Assembly (NCBI GenBank): GCA_905479845.1
Contig: CAJQOB010000260.1
Location: 1-8,321, forward strand
Direction of reading: 5' to 3'
DNA: 8,321 nucleotides
DNA from: an uncultured Flavobacteriales bacterium
Lineage (GTDB): Bacteria; Bacteroidota; Bacteroidia; Flavobacteriales_D; Crocinitomicaceae
The notes under the pieces are model-generated. The model was given only the letters and a program-made list of their open reading frames with translations, made no database searches and had not been told where the DNA came from. Position 1 is the first letter of the stretch, and each line of letters opens with the position of its first letter. The position numbers and the translations under genes were made by a program. This document shows, piece by piece, positions 1-6,073 of the stretch.

Positions 1-302
1 CTGTTGCAAATTGGAGCAAAACATTAGCGAACGAACTGGGTCAGTTCAACATCACCGTGAACAATGTACTTCCTGGAGCAACAAACACTGGACGCTTGAA
101 TAGCATTGCCGAATCAAAAGCTGGAAAGATTAATAAATCTGCAGAAGAGGTGTTGGGTGATATGGCGAAACAATCACCAATGCAACGAATTGCTCAACCT
201 GAAGAAGTAGCCGAAGCAATTGCTTTTTTAGCATCTGATCGCGCTTCTTATATCAATGGAATTAATATTCCTGTTGATGGTGGAAGAACAAAGTCGTTGT
301 AA
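1..302 (+). CDS. Short-chain dehydrogenase/reductase, C-terminal part (5' end outside window)
   Basis: Reading from base 3, 99 residues are visible before a TAA stop at 300-302. The segment WSKTLANELG, then ITVNNVLPG and finally GINIPVDGGRTKSL, is the typical C-terminal third of classical NAD(P)H-dependent SDR oxidoreductases: the helix after the catalytic YxxxK, the strand ending in the PG motif that contacts the cofactor, the substrate-lid region, and the closing 'VDGG' strand. The catalytic Tyr and Lys and the N-terminal TGxxxGxG cofactor motif lie outside the window, so substrate and cofactor preference cannot be judged. A FabG-like or sugar/alcohol dehydrogenase role is possible. The open frame continues through the left edge, so the GTG at 57 is an internal Val codon and not the start. 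The gene converges on the large secreted-protein gene with 34 bp between the stop codons. Confidence 0.9.
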   Translation, partial: VANWSKTLANELGQFNITVNNVLPGATNTGRLNSIAESKAGKINKSAEEVLGDMAKQSPMQRIAQPEEVAEAIAFLASDRASYINGINIPVDGGRTKSL

Positions 303-326
303 AATCTAGAATAGGTTTGAGTATTA

Positions 327-345
327 CTGAAGTGGTCTACTTCAG
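327..345. terminator. Small inverted repeat between two convergent genes, possible bidirectional terminator
   Basis: CTGAAGT (327-333) and ACTTCAG (339-345) form a perfect 7-bp stem with a 5-nt loop. It lies between the convergent SDR and secreted-protein genes and contains the TAG stop of the latter (337-339). No clear T-run follows on either strand, so a terminator role is inferred mainly from position. The arms also encode the last codons of the minus-strand gene, so the symmetry may be chance. Confidence 0.3.
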
Positions 346-2727
346 CACGTTCACATGACCAGCAATGGTTTTACGCCTTTCGGAATTGGTCAAGAATTCA
401 ATCTTGTAGGTATAAACACCGTCAGGGACGTACAGCCCTGTGTATGTTCCATCCCAAATGAAATCCAATTCACTTGCGGTGAAAACTGTTTCTCCCCATC
501 GATTGTAAATTGCAATGTTCAAGGTTTGAATTCCAACAGTACTTATTCTGAAGTCATTGTTGAAACGATCTCCATCAGGCGTGAATGCATTTGGAACATA
601 GATGTACCACTCTTCTTCAATTTCAATCGGACGCATGATTGTATCAGTACAGCCTTTTTCATCGTACGCAATCAGGGTCACATCATAGAATCCTGGTTCT
701 GTGTAGATGTTGCTCGGATGCACATCAGTTGAGCCGTTATTGTCTCCAAAGTCCCAAACGTATGTGTTACCATTCACTGTCAAGTTTTGAAATTGAATAG
801 GTAAGTTGTTGAATACTGTCTCACTACTGATTGTGAAGTTCGCTGTAGGTTTAACAATTGCAACTTCCACTCCGCCATTCACCACGAAAGTTTGACATTC
901 GTCAGAAACAATTACGTAGTATGTTGTTGTTTCATCAGGGTGAACGTATACTGATTGAGTCGTTTCACCACTGTGTGGCCACAGATAGAAATACGATCCA
1001 AAACCTCCATCTGGTGTGACACTAATCTGAATCGAGTCTCCAGGGCAAATTTCCACGTCTGGTGACATCGTCAATGTAAGGGGAGGACTGGTAATGGTAT
1101 AAACAATATTCTCAGTAACGCTATTTCCACAGTTGTCCATCACTGTGACAGTATAAGTCGTTGTTTGTGAGGGCTGAATGTCAATTGTTGCAGTGTTTCC
1201 TAAATCTGGGTCGAAAGTTGAAGACCACTGATATGTATAGTTTCCAGAACCTCCAGAAGGATTTGCTTCGAGCGTTTCTGTTAGGTAAGGACAGATTTCT
1301 GTGATATCTGGTGTTTCATTCAAAACAAGTGGTGGAAGAACGGGTACCACAACTTCAAAATCATCTGTTGCCGTTTGGTTCAAACAATCGTCTGTTACAG
1401 AAACAGAGTACGTCGTTGTTGCTGATGGAGTTACCGTGATACTTTGAGTTGTTTCACCATTTGGGAGCCACAAATAAGTATAAGGTGGAGCACCTCCTGT
1501 TGGGTTAGCTGTTAGCGTAACTTGCTCTCCTGGGCAATTAATGGTGCCTCCTTGGATCTCCACAGCGACATCTTGAATGTCTTCAATGAATAACTCCAGA
1601 ATGAGTGGGGTCGAGTTCCCACATGGATCAAGAAGAGGTAAGGTCATTACAATATTTTCTTGCCCTTCGACAAGTCCATCTTGGAAAGCGTTGAATGTAA
1701 ATTGCACGGTCTGCACTCCTGCGGGGAATGTAACCGAGTTAGGGATGTCAGAGTAATCGACTAGTTCAACTGCTGATCCACTCAGGTTGATAGGGATAGT
1801 CATTGGTGTAGCCAAATCATTCGCTCCTCGCTCCAAAGTTACAGTTGTTGAAACGCAGCCTTCGGCCATGATATCAGGGTTCCCGAACACGTCTTGAGTC
1901 ATCGTGTGAGAAATATCAACAGGAGTTTTCGACGAAAGACTGTTTGCTTCAAGAAAGATTCCTGAATCAAAAATTCCGTCACCGACATCCGCAATTGCTA
2001 TGATTAAGTGGTACGTCTCCCCACAATCCACTTTAGATTCTGCAGTAAGCACTTTCGTAAATCCGTCGTACTGAATGAAGTTTGCTGATCCATTTTGGGG
2101 AGAACTACTTCCACTTCCATTGTTTACGAAGTAAAAGGAATTGTCAATAGCGTTCACATTGTTAATTGCTACAGCTTGACCATTTGGTAGTCTGGCAATG
2201 TTTTGTATTCCGCCAGGAATTCCAGGTCCAGAAATAAAGAAGCCAAAGACATCATTGAATTGTGATCCAACATACTCAGGGTACTCTTCAGATCCGAAAA
2301 CGTAATTAAATCGAACAGTATCTGAATAGGGTACGAAGTCAAACTCTAAGACTGCTGCGTTGTAGGTTCCTGCAGTTCCACCGATTAAGTTGCCGAGTAA
2401 TGAGAAGCCAAGAGCACCATTATCTACTCCGCTGCCACTTTCATTGTTTGGACCGTGAGGTCCTTCTCTTCCAGTTACGCCCGTTGTATTAAGCACTGTT
2501 CCAGTCGTCATTACAACACCAGAATTGAGTCCAACATTACAAGCTGAACCATCAAATTCTCCAATAGAAATAGGAGCTCCGTTGAAAGAAATGTTGGAAA
2601 CTGTTACACCTGAACCGAGAAGTACATTTTGAACTAAACCTGCCGGAGATTGAGCGGTACTCGTAGTCAACTGACCCGTCGAAATGAAGGGAAGCAGAAT
2701 AACCGATATGTAAATTAAGTACTTCAA
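337..2727 (-). CDS. Secreted T9SS substrate: choice-of-anchor-L region, Ig-like repeats, PKD domain, gliding-motility-type C-terminal domain
   Basis: This 796-residue protein is probably exported by Sec and then by the type IX system to the cell surface or medium, with an adhesin-like or matrix role. Residues 1-19 are a signal peptide (hydrophobic YLIYISVILLPFIS). Residues about 25-265 match the choice-of-anchor-L type (FDGSACNVGLNSGVVMTTG, then FNYVFGSEEYPEYV, NDVFGFFISGPG and ADVGDGIFDSGIFLEA). Residues about 290-385 resemble a Calx-beta-like strand region. Three Ig-like repeats follow (about 387-460, 466-545, 550-625). A PKD domain covers about 626-702 with VWDFGD at 657-662. Residues about 707-796 (VPNAFTPDGDRFNNDF, NRWGETVF, WDGTYTG, VPDGVYTYKI) are a type B T9SS sorting domain. 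The start is TTG: an in-frame TGA lies at 2752-2754, no ATG or GTG intervenes, and the next ATG is at residue 73, beyond the signal peptide. A weak -7-like box (TAacTTTA, complement 2743-2750) lies 15 nt upstream. No enzymatic domain is seen; the ligand is unknown. Confidence 0.93.
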   Translation of the reverse strand: MKYLIYISVILLPFISTGQLTTSTAQSPAGLVQNVLLGSGVTVSNISFNGAPISIGEFDGSACNVGLNSGVVMTTGTVLNTTGVTGREGPHGPNNESGSGVDNGALGFSLLGNLIGGTAGTYNAAVLEFDFVPYSDTVRFNYVFGSEEYPEYVGSQFNDVFGFFISGPGIPGGIQNIARLPNGQAVAINNVNAIDNSFYFVNNGSGSSSPQNGSANFIQYDGFTKVLTAESKVDCGETYHLIIAIADVGDGIFDSGIFLEANSLSSKTPVDISHTMTQDVFGNPDIMAEGCVSTTVTLERGANDLATPMTIPINLSGSAVELVDYSDIPNSVTFPAGVQTVQFTFNAFQDGLVEGQENIVMTLPLLDPCGNSTPLILELFIEDIQDVAVEIQGGTINCPGEQVTLTANPTGGAPPYTYLWLPNGETTQSITVTPSATTTYSVSVTDDCLNQTATDDFEVVVPVLPPLVLNETPDITEICPYLTETLEANPSGGSGNYTYQWSSTFDPDLGNTATIDIQPSQTTTYTVTVMDNCGNSVTENIVYTITSPPLTLTMSPDVEICPGDSIQISVTPDGGFGSYFYLWPHSGETTQSVYVHPDETTTYYVIVSDECQTFVVNGGVEVAIVKPTANFTISSETVFNNLPIQFQNLTVNGNTYVWDFGDNNGSTDVHPSNIYTEPGFYDVTLIAYDEKGCTDTIMRPIEIEEEWYIYVPNAFTPDGDRFNNDFRISTVGIQTLNIAIYNRWGETVFTASELDFIWDGTYTGLYVPDGVYTYKIEFLTNSERRKTIAGHVNVLK
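853..1569 (-). repeat. Three tandem Ig-like (SprB-type) protein repeats
   Basis: Within the secreted protein, three units of about 75-80 residues share a pattern: a Cys near the start (CPG or CPY), GG..YTYLW or a variant, a run such as ETTQSI, TTTY with alternating Val/Ser, then D-x-C. The Cys pairs are 398/448, 479/533 and 561/611, spaced 50, 54 and 50 residues, consistent with one disulfide per module. The units have diverged at DNA level, so this is a protein-domain repeat and not a recent duplication. Confidence 0.8.
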
Positions 2728-2832
2728 GTTATAGTATAGACGTAAAGTTAATCAAAACGTTTGCTTCTTTTCATGCAAATTTTAGACCAACATTCGGAAT
2801 TATACATTGTTAACGATTCCATTTGCGATTTA

Positions 2833-2864
2833 TTTGCGGAAATATGATTAAATGATCAGTTTTG
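2833..2864 (+). promoter_or_regulatory. Putative Bacteroidota-type promoter for the M23 peptidase gene
   Basis: TTTG (2833-2836) and CAgtTTTG (2857-2864) match the -33 TTTG and -7 TAnnTTTG elements with 20 nt between them and one mismatch in the -7 box. The box ends 6 nt before the ATG at 2871, so the transcript would have almost no 5' leader. The first TTTG is also part of TTtaTTTG (2829-2836), which could itself be a -7 box and would give a leader of roughly 30 nt. Confidence 0.45.
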
Positions 2865-2870
2865 TAGCGT

Positions 2871-3707
2871 ATGAATTGGTTCAAGAAATTTTATCGTCGA
2901 CTTCAAAAAAATGTCAAGTACTCGGCTTCAGACCCGAAGACCTTCGATGATATTTGGAGTTTTCAGAGCACAACGATCAGACTAGTAAGTCTTTTCCTGA
3001 TTATTGTCATTGCTGTTGGCGGGATTTCAGCTTATCTTTTTTCAGGCTTATTCGCTGATTTAGCGGGAGATCCTAAAATCGATCGAAACAAGTTGGAGGA
3101 ACAGGAGATTTTGATCGGTGAACTGAATCAAAAAGTGAAGATTCAAGCAAATTACATTGAAAATATTCGATTGATTCTTGATGGTAAAGTTCCGATGCGA
3201 ATTGATGGCGACACGATTACACAGGTTCATCAGGTTGATGTCAATAAGGTTCGAGATAATCAAACTCGAGCGGAAAGTCAACTATCAAAGGAAGTTCGAA
3301 ATGATATCAGTACACCAAAGAGTTCGAAAGAATCAATCATATTCTTTGGGAGTCCCGTTTTGGGAGAAGTGAGCCAAGAGTTTAAAGCTCCGAATCATCC
3401 TGGAATTGATGTTGTTACAACGAAAAACGAAACGGTAAAAGCGTGTTTAGGTGGCACAGTAATTTACTCAGGGTACACTAGAAAAGACGGTCATATTCTG
3501 ATTGTAGCGCACACGGGCGATTACCTTTCCGTGTACAAACACAACAAGACCTTGCTGAAGAAAGTTGGCCAAAAAGTCCAATTGGGTGACCCTATTGCTA
3601 TTGTAGGGAATACAGGTGAAAACACGAGTGGACCCCATTTGCATTTCGAATTGTGGTATCAGCAAACACCAGTCAATCCTGCTGATTACATGAAATTTAC
3701 TCGGTAA
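2871..3707 (+). CDS. Membrane-anchored M23 family (LytM-type) peptidoglycan endopeptidase
   Basis: This 278-residue protein probably cleaves peptide cross-links in peptidoglycan from the periplasmic side of the inner membrane. It has a short basic cytoplasmic tail (1-36), one transmembrane helix at about 37-60 (VSLFLIIVIAVGGISAYLF), and a charged, probably coiled-coil segment at about 71-103 (KLEEQEILIGELNQKVKIQ). A Ser/Lys-rich linker follows, then a C-terminal M23 domain from about residue 160. The zinc-site motifs are intact: H176 and D180 in HPGID, H224 in VYKH, and H256/H258 in GPHLHFE. It is therefore likely to be an active hydrolase and not a degenerate EnvC-like regulator. The topology resembles other TM-coiled-coil-LytM proteins of Bacteroidota. 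The ATG start is well placed before the membrane segment. The gene is divergent from the T9SS substrate and overlaps the convergent ABC gene by 11 bp at its 3' end. Confidence 0.93.
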   Translation: MNWFKKFYRRLQKNVKYSASDPKTFDDIWSFQSTTIRLVSLFLIIVIAVGGISAYLFSGLFADLAGDPKIDRNKLEEQEILIGELNQKVKIQANYIENIRLILDGKVPMRIDGDTITQVHQVDVNKVRDNQTRAESQLSKEVRNDISTPKSSKESIIFFGSPVLGEVSQEFKAPNHPGIDVVTTKNETVKACLGGTVIYSGYTRKDGHILIVAHTGDYLSVYKHNKTLLKKVGQKVQLGDPIAIVGNTGENTSGPHLHFELWYQQTPVNPADYMKFTR

Positions 3708-5541
3708 TTCCTTGAAGTGAGGATAGCTTATGGTATGTTCCCTTGAGCTTCATCAACTCTTCGTGCGTTCCTGACTCCATGATTTCCCCTTTCGATAATA
3801 CGATGATGTTATCCGCATTTCGAATCGTGCTCAAGCGGTGAGCAATTACTAGACTCGTTCTGTCTTTCATCAAATTATCCAAGGCTTCCTGAACCAAGTA
3901 TTCTGATTCCGTGTCCAAGGCGGATGTTGCTTCGTCCAAGATTAAAATTGGTGGGTTCTTCAGTACAGCGCGAGCAATACTCATTCGTTGGCGTTGACCG
4001 CCCGATAAACGATTTCCGCGTTCACCAATATTCGTAGAATATCCTTCAGGCAATTCCATGATGAAGTTGTGCGCATTGGCAATCTTCGCCGCTCGCATAA
4101 TTTCCTCATCGGAGGCTTCCACCATTCCGAAGGCGATATTTTCTTTGATCGTCGCATTGAACAAGATCGATTCCTGAGAAACGATTCCAATCTGTTGGCG
4201 TAAATTCAAAATGCTCGCTTCTTTGATGTCAACTCCATCGAATGAAATAGAGCCTTCTTGAACATCGTAGAATCGTGGGAGTAAATCTGCGATCGTTGAT
4301 TTTCCACTTCCAGACTCCCCGACCAGAGCAATCGTTTTACCAGTAGGAATGGAGAACGAAATATTTTTCAAGACGTATTCTTCCCCGTAGCGGAATGACA
4401 CATTGTTGTAGGCTACATCCGATTTCAACTCAGGAAGCTTAACAGGGTTTTCTACTTCGTAGATCTTTTCGTCGGCGTTCAAAACATCATTGATTCTATC
4501 TTGAGATGCTTTTGATTTGTTCAAGTTGGCAACAGATCTCGCCATTCCTTGAATCGGTCTCAATAATTGAGAGAAAACAATGATGAAGGCAACAAATTCT
4601 TCTCCTGAAAATGCAGAACCATCAGGATTGTCCAAAATCAATGACCCTCCATACCAAACAATACAAAGCATGACAATTGCTCCAACGGTTTCGTTCAATG
4701 GAGAGGATAAATCTCTTTTTCTAAAAGCTTTCGTGATGAGCTTTTGGTGCTTGAGATTTTCATGTTTGAAGCTCCCCAGCACTTGTTTCATTGCGTTAAA
4801 CGCCTTGATAATTCGAATTCCACCGAGGGTTTCTTCCATCATCGAGTAAACAAGTCCCATTTGTTCCTGTCCTTGCTTCGCCGTTCGCTTCAAGCTCTTG
4901 CCGATCACACTGATGATGAGAGCAGTGAATGGAAGTAGGATCAACGAGAACAAGGTCAATTGTGGACTCCAGTAGATCAATACTCCAAGGTGAATAACGA
5001 TTGCCAGAGGTTCACGGAAAATCAATTCGAGCATAGAAATCACTGCTACCTCGATCTCTCCAACATCACTTTGCATGCGCGCCATCAAATCTCCTTTGCG
5101 CTCATCCGTGTAATAAGATAGAGGTAAGCGAAGTGATTTTTCAAAAAGGGCATCTCGTATATCACGAACAACTGCCATTCTCAATTGTGACTGGAACCAA
5201 ACGGCGCCGTATCGGAACACGTTTTTCAGAAGGAAAGCAATTGCTACGGAGATACATACAAAGAGCAGAGCTCCTTTCGGATCGGATTGCGACATGTCCT
5301 GCATCACATAGCTGAAGTAATCTGAGCAGTACTCAAAGAAGTTAAGGAATCCGCCTTCGTAAACAGGTTGTTTCGCAACTTCTGTGACTTTGTCGTTGTT
5401 GAAAAGGATTTGCAGAAAGGGCACGAAAAGCGCCAGAGAAAGCAGGTTGAAAATAACGTACAAGATGTTACACCCAATGACCAAAAACGCCGTTCCTCTG
5501 TACTTAAATGAGTAGCCAATAATTTCTCTTAATCCTTTCAT
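3697..5541 (-). CDS. ABC transporter, fused permease and ATPase (MsbA-like half-transporter)
   Basis: This 614-residue type IV ABC exporter subunit is expected to act as a homodimer in the inner membrane. An MsbA-like lipid or lipooligosaccharide flippase, or a drug exporter, are the obvious candidates; the substrate cannot be fixed from sequence. The N-terminal half holds about six membrane helices, with a longer extracytoplasmic loop between TM1 and TM2 (about 48-90). The nucleotide-binding domain is complete: Walker A GESGSGKST at 408-416, Q-loop Q456, signature LSGGQ 512-516, Walker B ILILDE 532-537 with catalytic Glu, D-loop SALD, and H-loop H568. The frame stays open to a TTG at 5548-5550, three codons upstream of the ATG, but that TTG is the end of a perfect TAtcTTTG -7 box, so the ATG at 5539-5541 (MKGLREII) is chosen. 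The stop codon lies inside the convergent M23 gene. It has no operon partner in the window. Confidence 0.95.
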   Translation of the reverse strand: MKGLREIIGYSFKYRGTAFLVIGCNILYVIFNLLSLALFVPFLQILFNNDKVTEVAKQPVYEGGFLNFFEYCSDYFSYVMQDMSQSDPKGALLFVCISVAIAFLLKNVFRYGAVWFQSQLRMAVVRDIRDALFEKSLRLPLSYYTDERKGDLMARMQSDVGEIEVAVISMLELIFREPLAIVIHLGVLIYWSPQLTLFSLILLPFTALIISVIGKSLKRTAKQGQEQMGLVYSMMEETLGGIRIIKAFNAMKQVLGSFKHENLKHQKLITKAFRKRDLSSPLNETVGAIVMLCIVWYGGSLILDNPDGSAFSGEEFVAFIIVFSQLLRPIQGMARSVANLNKSKASQDRINDVLNADEKIYEVENPVKLPELKSDVAYNNVSFRYGEEYVLKNISFSIPTGKTIALVGESGSGKSTIADLLPRFYDVQEGSISFDGVDIKEASILNLRQQIGIVSQESILFNATIKENIAFGMVEASDEEIMRAAKIANAHNFIMELPEGYSTNIGERGNRLSGGQRQRMSIARAVLKNPPILILDEATSALDTESEYLVQEALDNLMKDRTSLVIAHRLSTIRNADNIIVLSKGEIMESGTHEELMKLKGTYHKLSSLQGITE

Positions 5542-5547
5542 TGCTTG

Positions 5548-5555
5548 CAAAGATA
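5548..5555 (-). promoter_or_regulatory. -7 promoter box for the ABC exporter gene
   Basis: TAtcTTTG on the minus strand is an exact match to the Bacteroidota TAnnTTTG element and is followed by C, as is common. It ends 6 nt before the ATG (5539-5541), implying a leaderless or nearly leaderless transcript. No convincing TTG/TTTG -33 element is seen 17-21 nt upstream, where the sequence is AT-rich. Confidence 0.6.
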
Positions 5556-5634
5556 AGTTTAAACCTGAATTCCATTTTAAAATCGAATTTAGGTTTTTGT
5601 TTTCCTTGAAATAACGCCGACGGAATCAATTACG

Positions 5635-5642
5635 TATTTTTG
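5635..5642 (+). promoter_or_regulatory. -7 promoter box for rbfA
   Basis: TAttTTTG followed by C matches the TAnnTTTG consensus and lies only 4 nt before the rbfA ATG at 5647. Transcription would begin at or next to the start codon. The -33 element is poor: the nearest TTG (5606-5608) is 26 nt upstream, farther than usual. The box is divergent from that of the ABC gene, and the two -7 boxes are 79 bp apart. Confidence 0.5.
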
Positions 5643-5646
5643 CAGC

Positions 5647-5982
5647 ATGGGTACAATCAGACAAAGTAGAATTGAAGAAGTGATTCGTGAAGAGTTATCA
5701 ATGTATTTTCAACGAAATGCACGCGAAATATGTTTGGGGGCGATGGTTACTGTGACGACAGTTCGAGTAACACCAGATTTGTCGCTAGCCCGTGTATACA
5801 TGAGTGTTTTCGCCGGCCCACCAAAGGAGGAGGTGTTGGAGAATATCAACGAGAATGCAAAGAAAATCCGTGGAGAGGTAGGAAGAAGACTGAAGAACAT
5901 GAAGAAATGTCCAGGTCTTAGATTCTTTATTGATGATTCGCTGGATTACGCAATGGAGATTGACGAATTGTTGAAAAAATAG
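5647..5982 (+). CDS. rbfA: 30S ribosome-binding factor RbfA
   Basis: RbfA is a small cytoplasmic protein that binds the immature 30S subunit near the 16S rRNA 5' end and helps late maturation. The 111-residue product is the usual length and spans the single KH-like domain. Family features are the N-terminal RQSRIEEVIREELSMYF, the central VTVTTVRVTPDLSLARVYMSVF strand-turn-strand, the helix KIRGEVGRRLKNM, and the closing PGLRFFIDDSLDYAMEIDELL. The ATG start gives the expected N-terminus (MGTIRQSR). The gene is preceded by a -7 box almost touching the ATG and followed directly by a strong hairpin. A LolC/E-type permease downstream of rbfA is, from memory, common in Bacteroidota genomes. Confidence 0.96.
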   Translation: MGTIRQSRIEEVIREELSMYFQRNAREICLGAMVTVTTVRVTPDLSLARVYMSVFAGPPKEEVLENINENAKKIRGEVGRRLKNMKKCPGLRFFIDDSLDYAMEIDELLKK

Positions 5983-6015
5983 AAAGTGTGGGGCTCGAGA
6001 GCCTCACCCCACTTT
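5983..6015 (+). terminator. Strong imperfect hairpin directly after rbfA
   Basis: The base of the stem is AAAGTG (5983-5988) paired with CACTTT (6010-6015). GG (5990-5991) can pair with CC (6008-6009), and the top is GGCT-CGAG-AGCC (5992-6003), separated by a T/C mismatch and a 3-nt bulge. It begins at the base after the rbfA stop. A-rich sequence precedes it and CTTTAAAC follows, so the U-tract is short. It could be the rbfA terminator, or a structure in a joint rbfA-permease transcript. Confidence 0.55.
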
Positions 6016-6029
6016 AAACATATTTGAGA

Positions 6030-6050
6030 GGACTGAGGACCTCGAAGTCC
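6030..6050 (+). promoter_or_regulatory. Second hairpin in the leader of the FtsX-family permease gene
   Basis: GGACT (6030-6034) pairs with AGTCC (6046-6050) and GAG (6035-6037) with CTC (6041-6043), leaving a GAC loop and a 2-nt bulge (GA, 6044-6045). It lies 23 nt before the probable ATT start at 6074. A near-consensus -7 box (CAtaTTTG, 6019-6026) directly precedes it, so the hairpin may sit at the very 5' end of the permease mRNA. The function is unknown. Confidence 0.4.
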
Positions 6051-6073
6051 AACTTAATACCGAAACAAAAACC

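Noticed and set aside
57..302. An 81-codon gene starting at GTG 57
   Set aside because: The same frame is open to base 3 and encodes the expected SDR sequence (WSKTLANELG) upstream, so this GTG is internal to a gene cut by the window edge.
355..732. A 125-codon plus-strand ORF opposite the T9SS sorting domain
   Set aside because: The minus strand here encodes the conserved C-terminal domain and PKD end; the plus-strand frame has no recognisable features.
2754..2763. AAACGTTT palindrome (2755-2762) in the divergent intergenic region as an operator
   Set aside because: It is eight bases long with no second copy in that region; a match this short is expected by chance in AT-rich sequence.
3692..3712. 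Small inverted repeat at the M23/ABC overlap as a shared terminator
   Set aside because: Only TTAC/GTAA pairs cleanly (4 bp) and there is no T-run on either strand.
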